NCBI RefSeq assembly: GCF_001431625.1
Contig: NZ_LLXT01000112.1
Location: forward strand, 1-35,199
DNA: 35,199 nt
From: Stenotrophomonas geniculata ATCC 19374 = JCM 13324
GTDB taxonomy: Bacteria > Pseudomonadota > Gammaproteobacteria > Xanthomonadales > Xanthomonadaceae
Direction of reading: 5' to 3'
The notes under the pieces are model-generated. The model had not been told where the DNA came from and made no database searches. It worked only from the letters and a program-made list of their open reading frames with translations. Shown here in pieces: positions 7,659-14,951 of the stretch. The position numbers were made by a program, and so were the translations under genes. Every line of letters starts with the position of its first letter. The first letter of the stretch is position 1.

Positions 7659-9431
7659 ATGTGGAATCCCAACCAGCCCCCGGTCAGCATCGATGATGCG
7701 CCTGATCGCCTTGGCGCCGGCAACCCCGAGCTGCAGGTAATGGTCGCCGAGGCGGCCTCGGGCGGCACCGCACTGATGCTGATGCATGTCGACATCGACC
7801 ACTTCGCTTCGGTCAACGAAAACATGAGCGCCGAGGTGGGTGACCAGGCCCTGGCGCTGGTGGCGCAGCGGTTGCAGTCCTACCTGCGCGGGCGCGGCAA
7901 GCTGTGGCGCCACGGCAGCGATGAGTTCCTGATCGCCGTGCCACGCACGGCCGACGTGCCGCTGCCGGAGGACTTTGCCGAGGAGATCCGGCAGCAGATG
8001 GAGCTGCCCCTGTCGGTGCTGCCGTATACGTTGTTCATGACCGGCAAGCTGGGCGTGAGCCTGTGCCCGGACCATGCAAGCAGCGCCTCGCGCCTGCTCG
8101 ATCATGCCGAGGATGCGCTGTACCAGGCGGCCCGCGAAGGCGGCAACGCGGTGCGCATCCACGCCGTGGACACGCCGCCGAGCGCGCACAGCGAGAGCAT
8201 CATCGCGCGCCAGATCGTCGACGCGATCCCCAATGGCGAGCTGAAGCTTCGCTACCAGCCGCTGGTCAGTGCCCGCGACGGCCACGTGGTGGGCATGGAG
8301 GCGCTGCTGCGCTGGCAGTCGCCGACGCTGGGCATGCTGGTGCCGGAGCGCTTCATGCGCACCGCCGAACGGCTGGGCATCATCGTGCAGATCGGCACCT
8401 GGGTGCTGGAGGGCGCGCTGAAGCAGGCCCGCCTGTGGCGCGACCAGGGCTTCGACGACTTCACCATCGCCGTGAACGTCTCCACCCTGCAGTTGCTGCG
8501 GCCCAACTTCTTCGCAGAAGTCATGGGCCTGATCCAGGCGGCGGGCGTGCCGGCGCAGATGCTGACGCTGGAGATCAACGAAAGCGCGCTGACCAACAAC
8601 GTCAACTTCGTGCACGAGACGCTGGCCAACCTGCGCAACGAAGGCATCAGCCTGAGCCTGGACAATTTCGGCACCGGCGATTCCAGCCTGAGTGCGCTGG
8701 TGCGCTACCCGGTGGACAAGCTGAAGATCGACCGCAGCTTCATCAAGAGTGCGCCGGCCGGTAACCGCGAAGCGGCCATCGCTCGTGCGATCATCGCCAT
8801 GGGCCACCAGCTGGGCATGACCGTGATCGCCAACGGCGTGGAATCGCAGGCGCAGCTGGGCTTCCTGCGCCGCAACGACTGCGACGTGTTCCAGGGCTAC
8901 CTGTTCGGCGAACCGATGTCGGCCGATGCCGCCGGCATGACCCTGCGCCGCCGCTACCTGCGCCCGGAGGCCTTTGCCGAGACCCGTCCCGACCGCACGC
9001 TGCTGTTGCTGGACGACGAGGAGAACGTGCTGCGCTCGCTGGTGCGCCTGTTCCGTCGCGATGGCTACCGCATCCTGGCGGCCGGCAACGTGCGCGATGC
9101 GTTCGACCTGCTGGCGATCAACGACGTGCAGGTGATCCTGTCCGACCAGCGCATGAGTGACATGAGCGGCACCGAGTTCCTGGGCCGGGTGAAGATGCTG
9201 TACCCGGACACGATCCGCCTGGTGCTGTCCGGTTACACCGATCTGAACACCGTGACCGACGCGATCAACCGCGGTGCGATCTATCGCTTCCTGACCAAGC
9301 CGTGGAACGACGACGAACTGCGCAAGCACATCCACCAGGCGTTCCGCACCTATGAGGAGCAACGCCGCAGCAACGCCGGTCCGGCGCCGGTGGAGAACGG
9401 AGATGGCGGTGAGGATCGCCCGCTGCGGTGA
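7659..9431 (+). CDS. ravR: GGDEF-EAL-REC response regulator (RavR-like)
   Basis: A 590-aa protein with the unusual order GGDEF (about 30-175), EAL (190-430), then a C-terminal receiver (about 445-565) with phospho-acceptor Asp496 in VILSDQRM. The order and neighbours match Xanthomonas RavR, which controls virulence and motility through c-di-GMP (recalled synteny). Both output domains look degenerate. GGDEF reads GSDEF (86-90) and its RxxD inhibitory site is lost (RGRG). In EAL, Glu214 of EALLRW, NVSTLQL and LKIDRSF remain, but DDFGTG has become DNFGTG (Asn336) and AEGVE has become ANGVE (Asn392). It may therefore have little catalysis and act through binding or protein contacts, or the family tolerates these changes. 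ATG 7659 lies 4 bp after the kinase stop, so the two genes are probably co-transcribed. Confidence 0.85.
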   Translation: MWNPNQPPVSIDDAPDRLGAGNPELQVMVAEAASGGTALMLMHVDIDHFASVNENMSAEVGDQALALVAQRLQSYLRGRGKLWRHGSDEFLIAVPRTADVPLPEDFAEEIRQQMELPLSVLPYTLFMTGKLGVSLCPDHASSASRLLDHAEDALYQAAREGGNAVRIHAVDTPPSAHSESIIARQIVDAIPNGELKLRYQPLVSARDGHVVGMEALLRWQSPTLGMLVPERFMRTAERLGIIVQIGTWVLEGALKQARLWRDQGFDDFTIAVNVSTLQLLRPNFFAEVMGLIQAAGVPAQMLTLEINESALTNNVNFVHETLANLRNEGISLSLDNFGTGDSSLSALVRYPVDKLKIDRSFIKSAPAGNREAAIARAIIAMGHQLGMTVIANGVESQAQLGFLRRNDCDVFQGYLFGEPMSADAAGMTLRRRYLRPEAFAETRPDRTLLLLDDEENVLRSLVRLFRRDGYRILAAGNVRDAFDLLAINDVQVILSDQRMSDMSGTEFLGRVKMLYPDTIRLVLSGYTDLNTVTDAINRGAIYRFLTKPWNDDELRKHIHQAFRTYEEQRRSNAGPAPVENGDGGEDRPLR

Positions 9432-9448
9432 CCCACATGTAGAGTCGG

Positions 9449-10669
9449 TCAGCGCGGCTGCTTCACCGGCAGCACCACGCGGAAGCGCGAGCCCAAGCCC
9501 GGGGTGCTGTCCAGGTCGATGCGGCCGTGGTGCTTGTTGATGATGCTGTAGGAGATCGACAGGCCCAGGCCGGTGCCGCTGCCAACGGGCTTGGTGGTGA
9601 AGAACGGATCGAAGATGCGCTGGCGCAATTCCGGCGAGATGCCACCGCCGGTGTCCTCGAATTCGACCCACACGTGATCGCCATCAACGCCGGTGCGCAC
9701 CGTGATCGTGCCGCGCTCGGCGATGGCATGGCCGGCGTTGAGCAGCAGGTTCATGTAGACCTGGTTCAACTCCGACGGCAGGCATTCCACCAGCGGTAGC
9801 TGGCCGAACTCCCGCACCAGGGTGACCTTGTACTTCAGCTCGTTCCAGATGATGTTGATGGTCGATTCCAGGCCTGCGTGCAGGTCGACCAGCTTCCACG
9901 ATTCGTCGCGGCCGGAATACGAGAAGTCCTTCAGGTCACGCACGATGCGGGTGACCCGCTCGATGCCTTCGCGCGATTCAGCCATCAGCTGCGGCAGGTC
10001 ACGGCTGATGAAATCGATGTCCAGGCGGTCACGGATATCGTCGATTTCCGGAATCAACGCCTTCGGGTCCGGCGCGCGCAATGCGCGTTCGTAGGCTTCG
10101 ATCACGGTGAACAGGCTGCGCAGGTATTCCTGCAGGCTGCCCAGGTTGGAGTGCACGTAGCCGATCGGGTTGTTGATCTCGTGCGCGACGCCGGCGGCGA
10201 GCTGGCCGATCGAGGCCATCTTCTCGGACTGCAGTAGCTTTTCCTGGGTGCCGTTCAGGCGCAGGTAGGCCTGGCGCAGCTCGGCATGGCGCTGCTGCAG
10301 TTCGCGTTCGTAGTCTTCCTGCCCTTCGATGTGGCGGAACAGTGCCAGGAAGTGCCCCTCGCCGACCAGGCCGTGGTGGTAGAGATGCGCGATGACCACA
10401 CCCTCGCCCAACGGCAGGCTGCCGTTCCAGTGACCGTGCTGGCGCGCCTGCTCCAGCGCATCGGGTGGCAGCAGTTCACGCAGCCGCTGCGGCGGTGGCA
10501 ATGCACCGTCCTCGCCGCTGGCCAGCAGGTTCTGCGCGGCCGGATTGGCCAGCGCCACCTGCCCGTCTTCAGTGAACAGCAGCAGCCCTTCGCGCAGGCG
10601 CTCAAGCAGGGCCTGCAGCACCGGCTGTGGCGGAAGGGGGGCGGTAACCAGGGCGTTGGCAGCGGACAC
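9449..10669 (-). CDS. PAS sensor histidine kinase (RavA/RavS-like)
   Basis: A 406-aa soluble kinase beginning at GTG 10669. A single PAS-like domain (about residues 15-120) is followed by a coiled-coil linker, a HisKA domain with H163 in GVAHEINNP, and an HATPase_c domain with [25 protein letters not shown] and [13 protein letters not shown]. The HisKA/HATPase pair resembles kinases that act on receivers of the SDQRM/LSGYTD type, which is exactly the receiver in the convergent gene ending 17 bp away at 9431. The simplest model is that two kinases, this one and that at 5552, feed one GGDEF-EAL-REC protein. Its N-terminus has no transmembrane helix, so it should sense a cytoplasmic signal. Confidence 0.85.
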   Translation of the reverse strand: MSAANALVTAPLPPQPVLQALLERLREGLLLFTEDGQVALANPAAQNLLASGEDGALPPPQRLRELLPPDALEQARQHGHWNGSLPLGEGVVIAHLYHHGLVGEGHFLALFRHIEGQEDYERELQQRHAELRQAYLRLNGTQEKLLQSEKMASIGQLAAGVAHEINNPIGYVHSNLGSLQEYLRSLFTVIEAYERALRAPDPKALIPEIDDIRDRLDIDFISRDLPQLMAESREGIERVTRIVRDLKDFSYSGRDESWKLVDLHAGLESTINIIWNELKYKVTLVREFGQLPLVECLPSELNQVYMNLLLNAGHAIAERGTITVRTGVDGDHVWVEFEDTGGGISPELRQRIFDPFFTTKPVGSGTGLGLSISYSIINKHHGRIDLDSTPGLGSRFRVVLPVKQPR

Positions 10670-10715
10670 GGCGACTCGGGGCGTTCGAACAGGCGCCCAA
10701 TATACGCGGTCACGC

Positions 10716-10733
10716 AGCGGGCTTCAGCCCGCT
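10716..10733. repeat. Perfect inverted repeat between flgN and the kinase gene
   Basis: AGCGGGCT-TC-AGCCCGCT lies 28 bp downstream of the flgN stop on the minus strand. It could end or stabilise the flgMN transcript, but there is no T-run on either strand. Confidence 0.4.
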
Positions 10734-10760
10734 TGATGGGGTTGTGCGACCGCCGTCGCG

Positions 10761-11099
10761 TCAGGCGACAGCGAGTGGGCGGCGCGCAGTGACGGTGTGC
10801 GACTGCCCCTTGGCATCGTAAGAGGAAGATGCCTCGGTACGGCCAAGCTGGCGTAGGGCCCAATCCACTTCCCGACGCCGGCGTGACAGCAGTACGCCAT
10901 TGGCACGGTTGCGCTCAGCCAGCTCCTGGAGATGCTCGCCCTCCCCGACCGGTGGCGTGCCTTCCAGCGCCCGCAGCGCATCCAGCTTTGCCCCGGTGGC
11001 CCGGATCAGCGCGTGCACGTCGTGGTCAACCAGGGCCTGGCGTTCAACGTCAAGAGCCTGGGCGAGCCGCTGCAGTTGTTCGCTCATCGGCGCGGTCAT
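10761..11099 (-). CDS. flgN: Flagellar export chaperone FlgN
   Basis: A 112-aa, largely helical protein (MTAPMSEQLQRLAQALDVER). Its size, helical content and position directly after flgM fit FlgN, the cytoplasmic chaperone that holds the hook-filament junction proteins FlgK and FlgL and delivers them to the export gate. Its start codon overlaps the flgM stop by 4 nt (ATGA), so translation is coupled. The C-terminal region (ELAERNRANGVLLSRRRREVDWALRQLG) carries the N-G-L/V pattern typical of the FlgN family end. No other candidate function competes. Confidence 0.85.
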   Translation of the reverse strand: MTAPMSEQLQRLAQALDVERQALVDHDVHALIRATGAKLDALRALEGTPPVGEGEHLQELAERNRANGVLLSRRRREVDWALRQLGRTEASSSYDAKGQSHTVTARRPLAVA

Positions 11100-11401
11100 C
11101 CGTGCAGCTGCTGGTCCAGCTCGAGCATGCGCGATGCGATCGCGTCCGGATTGATCTTGTAGGTACCGTTCTGCAGTGACTCGCGCACCGCGGCCACGCG
11201 CTGGGCGTCGATCGCCGGGGCGGTGGCCAGCTCACGCTCGATGGCCTGCAGATTGGTGGCCTCGCCGGTCAGGCGCAGGCTGTCGGCCGCTTCGACCGGA
11301 CGTGCTGCCGCATCGGTGCTGACACCGGGCTTGTTGGCCGGGGTCGTCACGCTGCGCAGTGCCTGGGGGACCTGCAGGTTGCCGTCGATTTTCTGGCTCA
11401 T
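11096..11401 (-). CDS. flgM: Anti-sigma-28 factor FlgM
   Basis: A 101-aa protein (MSQKIDGNLQ...). The C-terminal half carries the FlgM sigma-binding region: DAQRVAAVRESLQNGTYKIN followed by PDAIASRMLELDQQL. FlgM binds FliA and keeps late promoters silent until the hook is finished, then is exported through the flagellar channel. AGGA precedes ATG 11401. The gene lies behind its own FliA promoter at 11432-11458, giving the usual negative feedback, and also lies downstream of flgA on the same strand, so read-through from the sigma-54 promoter of flgA can supply early FlgM. Confidence 0.92.
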   Translation of the reverse strand: MSQKIDGNLQVPQALRSVTTPANKPGVSTDAAARPVEAADSLRLTGEATNLQAIERELATAPAIDAQRVAAVRESLQNGTYKINPDAIASRMLELDQQLHG

Positions 11402-11431
11402 GGGGTGTCCTGGAGTTGCCGTTCACAAGGG

Positions 11432-11458
11432 ATAACGGCCGCAGGGCCGTGATCTTTA
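11432..11458 (-). promoter_or_regulatory. FliA (sigma-28) promoter of flgM
   Basis: On the minus strand: TAAA (11458-11455), 15-nt spacer, GCCGTTAT (11439-11432). The -10 element is the same GCCGTTAT used upstream of fliC2. The predicted leader is about 24 nt. Confidence 0.75.
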
Positions 11459-11476
11459 GGGATATTTCGCGGTAAA

Positions 11477-12133
11477 TCAACGCGCCACGATTACGTCACC
11501 GGCGGCATCGACCGTGCCCTGCACGATCCGCCGCGAGGACAGGTTCTCTACCGAGACCCGTTCGTTTTCACCGGCATCGCCCATCGCGCGACCGGCAATG
11601 CGGACCTCGACCGAGCCGCGACGCGATACCAGGGCCACATTGTCTCCCCGCTTGATGAGACGCTGCACCACCAGATCGTTGTTCGACAGCAGGGCTCCGG
11701 CCTGCAACGGACGGCGGGCGATGCGACCGATCGCCGCGTTGGGATCGGCCAGCACTGCACCGGCAATCCGGGCGGCGTCACGCTGGGCAGTGGTGATATC
11801 GGCGGCGGTGAGAGTTTCTCCAGTGCCGATTCCACGATTGAGCACCAGCACCGTCTGGTTGCGCCGCACCTTTACGGGCACGAACAGGCGCCAGCCACCG
11901 GCATCCGGGCAGCTGACTTCGACCGTGGTGTTGGCGGTGGGCTGCACCTGCAGCGCGCCACCACACCTGGGCAGGCGCAGCGCATCGGCCACCTGGGCCT
12001 CGCCCTCGCTGCCGGCCGGCAGCGTCGACAACGCCGCGGCCCGAATGCTGGCCACCGGCTGCCAGTCGGCGGCAACCGCCCACGGCGAGGCCAAGGCCAA
12101 CGCGATGGCGAAGAGAGATGTGACCCGGCGCAT
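11477..12133 (-). CDS. flgA: Flagellar basal-body P-ring formation chaperone FlgA
   Basis: A 218-aa periplasmic protein. ATG 12133 follows a strong AGGAGG; the N-terminus MRRVTSLFAIALALASPWAVA is a Sec signal peptide cleaved before about residue 22. The C-terminal SAF-like domain is visible (ETLTAADI, then RIARRPLQAGALLSNNDL, then RRGSVEVRIAGRAM). FlgA helps the P-ring protein FlgI assemble around the rod. It is read divergently from cheV and lies 75 bp upstream of flgM. The frame stays open far upstream across cheV and flgB, but the signal peptide and ribosome-binding site fix the start here. A sigma-54 promoter precedes it at 12184-12169. Confidence 0.92.
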   Translation of the reverse strand: MRRVTSLFAIALALASPWAVAADWQPVASIRAAALSTLPAGSEGEAQVADALRLPRCGGALQVQPTANTTVEVSCPDAGGWRLFVPVKVRRNQTVLVLNRGIGTGETLTAADITTAQRDAARIAGAVLADPNAAIGRIARRPLQAGALLSNNDLVVQRLIKRGDNVALVSRRGSVEVRIAGRAMGDAGENERVSVENLSSRRIVQGTVDAAGDVIVAR

Positions 12134-12168
12134 GGCGCCTCCTGTCGATGGGATCTGGCCCTGGTGCG

Positions 12169-12184
12169 TGCAAGGGGTGTGCCA
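12169..12184 (-). promoter_or_regulatory. Sigma-54 (-24/-12) promoter of flgA
   Basis: The minus strand reads TGGCACACCCCTTGCA, the full sigma-54 consensus with GG and GC separated by 10 nt. The predicted start is about 25 nt before the flgA ATG. The wording is identical to the flgB promoter. Confidence 0.9.
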
Positions 12185-12278
12185 GAGGGGCAGAGCTGCC
12201 TTTTGTAGAGTCGAGCCTCGGTCGAACATGGCGCGATGCCGCAATTGCGGTGCGGACCACGCGGGCGGCAGAGCGCCC

Positions 12279-12306
12279 TCAAGTTCCGCCACTGCGGCGC
12301 CGATAC
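12279..12306 (+). promoter_or_regulatory. FliA (sigma-28) promoter of cheV
   Basis: TCAA (12279-12282), 16-nt spacer, GCCGATAC (12299-12306). The TCAAG -35 with this spacing resembles Pseudomonas-type FliA sites and matches the one before fliS. Transcription would start at about 12313, immediately at the cheV start codon. Confidence 0.65.
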
Positions 12307-12313
12307 AGCAGCC

Positions 12314-13258
12314 ATGTCCCATGACCTGCTCAACCGGATCGACCAGCGGACCCGTCTGGCCGGCCACAACCGCCTGGCGCTGCTGCTGTTCCGTCTCGGC
12401 GGACGTCAGCTTTTTGGCGTCAATGTCTTCAAGGTGCAGGAGGTCCTGCGGCGCCCGGAGCTGTTCCAGGTGCCCGGGCTGCCCAGCCAGTTCTCCGGCG
12501 TGGCCGACGTGCGCGGCCGTTCGGTGCCGGTGCTGGACCTCGGGCTGGCGATCGGCCATCCCGAGCGCGAGCCCGATGCGGACACCTCGCCCGGCTATCT
12601 GGTCGTCACCGAATTCAACCGTTCGATCCAGGGCTTCCTGGTCAGCGGCGTGGAGCGCATCGTCAACATCGCGGTGGAAGACATCCACCCGCCGCCGGAA
12701 CTGGGCGCCGAATCGAGCTACCTGACCGCGGTGACCCGCTTCCAGGGCGAGCTGATCCAGGTGATCGACGTGGAAAGCGTACTGGCCGACATCGCCCAGG
12801 TCCGTGGCGAAGCGGTGCTGGACCCGACCATGGCAATGCCGGCCGACGGCCCGCAGCTGCAGGTGCTGGTGGTGGACGACTCGCGCGTAGCCCGCCAGCA
12901 GATCCGCAGCGTGCTGGACCAGCTGGGGGTGGGCGCCACCCTGCTTTCCGATGGCAAGCAGGCACTGGACCACCTGCTGCAGATCCATGCCTCCGGCGAG
13001 AACCCGGCCGAGCGCTACGCCATGGTCATCTCGGACATCGAGATGCCGGCCATGGACGGCTATACGCTGACGACGGAAATCCGGCGCCATCCGGGCCTGG
13101 CCGGCCTGTACGTGCTGCTGCACACCTCGCTGTCGGGCGTATTCAACAATGCGATGGTCGAGCGCGTCGGCGCCAACGCCTTCGTCGCCAAATACTCGCC
13201 ACACGAACTGGCTGACTTCGTGCTGGACCGCCTGCGCAAGGTCGCGATGGCGGCGTAG
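12314..13258 (+). CDS. cheV: Chemotaxis protein CheV (CheW-REC)
   Basis: A 314-aa coupling protein: CheW domain (about residues 10-165) joined to a receiver domain (about 180-310) with phospho-acceptor Asp241 in MVISDIEMP and a conserved lysine in FVAKYSP. CheV links chemoreceptors to CheA and, when phosphorylated, is thought to help adaptation. ATG 12314 gives MSHDLLNRIDQRTRLAGHN, which aligns with the usual CheV N-terminus (DQRTxLAGHNRLELLLF), so the in-frame ATG at 12236 is rejected. There is no Shine-Dalgarno sequence before 12314, and the FliA -10 element ends only 7 nt upstream, suggesting a leaderless message. The main che operon is elsewhere. Confidence 0.92.
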   Translation: MSHDLLNRIDQRTRLAGHNRLALLLFRLGGRQLFGVNVFKVQEVLRRPELFQVPGLPSQFSGVADVRGRSVPVLDLGLAIGHPEREPDADTSPGYLVVTEFNRSIQGFLVSGVERIVNIAVEDIHPPPELGAESSYLTAVTRFQGELIQVIDVESVLADIAQVRGEAVLDPTMAMPADGPQLQVLVVDDSRVARQQIRSVLDQLGVGATLLSDGKQALDHLLQIHASGENPAERYAMVISDIEMPAMDGYTLTTEIRRHPGLAGLYVLLHTSLSGVFNNAMVERVGANAFVAKYSPHELADFVLDRLRKVAMAA

Positions 13259-13269
13259 GGCCCTGTCCT

Positions 13270-13339
13270 GTAGAGCCGGGCCCATGCTCGGCTTGTGCGG
13301 CGCCTGAACGAAATGCAGCCGAGCACGGCTCGGCTCTAC
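13270..13339. repeat. Inverted pair of SMAG (GTAG) elements between cheV and flgB
   Basis: Left element: GTAG then AGCCGGGC...GCTCGGCT (13270-13293). Right element, opposite orientation: AGCCGAGC-ACG-GCTCGGCT-CTAC (13317-13339). The two GTAG ends face outward and 23 bp separate them. The pair can also fold into one larger hairpin. It lies after cheV and just before the flgB sigma-54 promoter, so it may separate the two units. Confidence 0.8.
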
Positions 13340-13356
13340 CAGGACGCACCGTGCTT

Positions 13357-13372
13357 TGGCACACCCCTTGCA
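13357..13372 (+). promoter_or_regulatory. Sigma-54 promoter of the flgB operon
   Basis: TGGCACACCCCTTGCA, with GG at 13358-13359 and GC at 13370-13371. The predicted start is near 13383, about 23 nt before the flgB start. Confidence 0.92.
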
Positions 13373-13405
13373 GCTTCCCGGGCAACGTTCCTGTGGGAGT
13401 GCATC

Positions 13406-13801
13406 GTGCGCAACCTGATTACCGACTACCTGGGCGTCCACGCCCAGGCCATGCCGTTGCGCGAACAGCGGATGAAGCTGATCGCCAGCAACCTCGGCAA
13501 TGCCGACACTCCCGGCTACAAGGCCCAGGACCTGGACTTCGATGCCGCCCTGCGCCATGCCCAGGGGCAGGATGCCAACGGTCTGATGACCACCACCAAC
13601 GAGCAGCACTACGAGATCAGTAGTGGCCTGAATCCGTTCCAGATCGCGCGCGACGGTGTACAGCCCAGCCTGGACGGCAACACCGTCGATCCCGATGCCG
13701 AGCGTGCCGCCTATGGCCGCGCCGCACTCGAATACCGCGCTTCGCTCAGCTTCGTCGAGAGCAAGGTGCGTTCCATGCTGACCGCGATCACGGGGCAATA
13801 A
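13406..13801 (+). CDS. flgB: Flagellar proximal-rod protein FlgB
   Basis: A 131-aa rod protein with the conserved N-terminal motif IASNLGNADTPGYKAQDLDF (about residues 28-47). I chose GTG 13406 (MRNLITDYLGVHAQAMPLREQ) because GGGAG lies 7 nt upstream and it falls after the predicted transcription start; an in-frame ATG at 13295 lies upstream of the promoter. FlgB is among the first rod proteins exported after the FliE adaptor. First gene of the rod/hook operon; flgC follows after 3 nt. Confidence 0.93.
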   Translation: MRNLITDYLGVHAQAMPLREQRMKLIASNLGNADTPGYKAQDLDFDAALRHAQGQDANGLMTTTNEQHYEISSGLNPFQIARDGVQPSLDGNTVDPDAERAAYGRAALEYRASLSFVESKVRSMLTAITGQ

Positions 13802-13804
13802 GCC

Positions 13805-14212
13805 ATGAGCAACATGCCGATCTTCGATATCGCCGGCTCCGCGCTGCAGGCGCAGTCGGTGCGCATGAGCACCATCGCCTCCAATCTCTCCAACGCCGAC
13901 ACCGTCGCCGGTTCCGCCGACGCCGTGTACAAGCCGCTGGAGCCGATCTTCCAGGCCGTGACCAGCAAGAACGATCCGAACATCACCTCGGTGAAGGTCA
14001 AGGAGATCACCCAGAGCGAGGCCGCGCCGATCAAGCGCTATGAGCCGGGCCACCCGCTGGCCGATGGCGATGGCTACATCTACCAGCCCGACGTCGATCC
14101 GGTGGCGCAGATGGTCAACCTGATCTCGACCTCGCGTAACTACCAGGCCGGCGTGGAGATGCTGACCACCGCCAAGGAACTGGCCCTGGCCACCCTGACC
14201 ATGGGCCGCTGA
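13805..14212 (+). CDS. flgC: Flagellar proximal-rod protein FlgC
   Basis: A 135-aa rod protein starting MSNMPIFDIAGSALQAQSVR, with the rod-family motif STIASNLSNADTVAG at the N-terminus and the C-terminal helix VAQMVNLISTSRNYQAGVEM that packs against it in the assembled rod. Length and both ends are standard for FlgC. It is exported by the type III apparatus without a cleaved signal and follows flgB after 3 nt. Confidence 0.95.
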   Translation: MSNMPIFDIAGSALQAQSVRMSTIASNLSNADTVAGSADAVYKPLEPIFQAVTSKNDPNITSVKVKEITQSEAAPIKRYEPGHPLADGDGYIYQPDVDPVAQMVNLISTSRNYQAGVEMLTTAKELALATLTMGR

Positions 14213-14235
14213 GGCCCGCAGTACCGGATACCGCC

Positions 14236-14919
14236 ATGACCACCGCCGTCAACAACCAGACCAGCCAGGACGTCTACGCCGCACTCGGCCTGAACGCCCC
14301 GAACAGCAACGCTACGAAAAAGAAAAACACGCTGGACCAGGCCGACTTCCTGCGCCTGATGACCGAGCAGCTGCAGCATCAGGATCCGCTGAAGCCGATG
14401 GACAACACGCAGATGGTCGCGCAGATGGCGCAGATGTCCACCGTGCAGGGCATCACCGATCTGAACAAGACGGTGAAGGGCTTCCAGGAATCGATGGCCA
14501 GCGACCAGGTACTGCGCGGTGCCGCGCTGGTCGGTCACCAGGTGCTGGTGCCGTCGGAAAAGCTGGTATTGGAAAAGGAAGGCAGCGTCGAAGGCACGGT
14601 GGCCGCACCCTCGGCCGGCATCGTAACCGTCGACATCACCGACGCCAACGGCACCAAGGTCACCTCGCTGAGCGTAGAAGCCAAGGCCGCTGGTGAAACC
14701 GCGTTTCAGTGGGACGGCAAGGACGCCAACGGCAAGCGCATGGAACCGGGCAAGTACTCCATCGTCGCCAACCACGTCGACACCACAGGGAAGAGCACCA
14801 AGTTGTCCACCTTCGTGCAGGCCCCGGTGGAGAGCGTGACCGTCGGTTCCGACGGCCTGTACCTGAACCTCAAGGGCCTGGGCACGGCCCCGATCGACTA
14901 CGTGCTCCGCGTCAGCTGA
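14236..14919 (+). CDS. flgD: Hook-cap / hook-assembly protein FlgD
   Basis: A 227-aa hook scaffold. The N-terminal export and capping region has QADFLRLMTEQLQHQDPLKP, the family hallmark, preceded by a short lysine-rich stretch. The C-terminal part (from about residue 85) is the FlgD Ig/tudor-like region, with VTVDITDANG, then FQWDGKDANGKRMEPGKY. FlgD caps the growing hook, lets FlgE subunits polymerise, and is then replaced by FlgK. It lies 23 bp after flgC and 32 bp before flgE. Confidence 0.95.
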   Translation: MTTAVNNQTSQDVYAALGLNAPNSNATKKKNTLDQADFLRLMTEQLQHQDPLKPMDNTQMVAQMAQMSTVQGITDLNKTVKGFQESMASDQVLRGAALVGHQVLVPSEKLVLEKEGSVEGTVAAPSAGIVTVDITDANGTKVTSLSVEAKAAGETAFQWDGKDANGKRMEPGKYSIVANHVDTTGKSTKLSTFVQAPVESVTVGSDGLYLNLKGLGTAPIDYVLRVS

Positions 14920-14951
14920 GCCGCATACCCCGTACTTACCAGGAGCATCCC

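Noticed and set aside
5255..9671. Long minus-strand frames of about 790 and 820 codons
   Set aside because: Shadows of the kinase and RavR-like genes, whose domains and catalytic motifs are unambiguous on the plus strand.
12205..12231. GTAG-headed sequence between flgA and cheV
   Set aside because: Begins GTAGAGTCGAGC like a SMAG element, but the second arm does not pair well; at most a degenerate copy.
12236..12313. In-frame upstream ATG for cheV
   Set aside because: Adds residues not found in CheV proteins and would overlap the FliA promoter.
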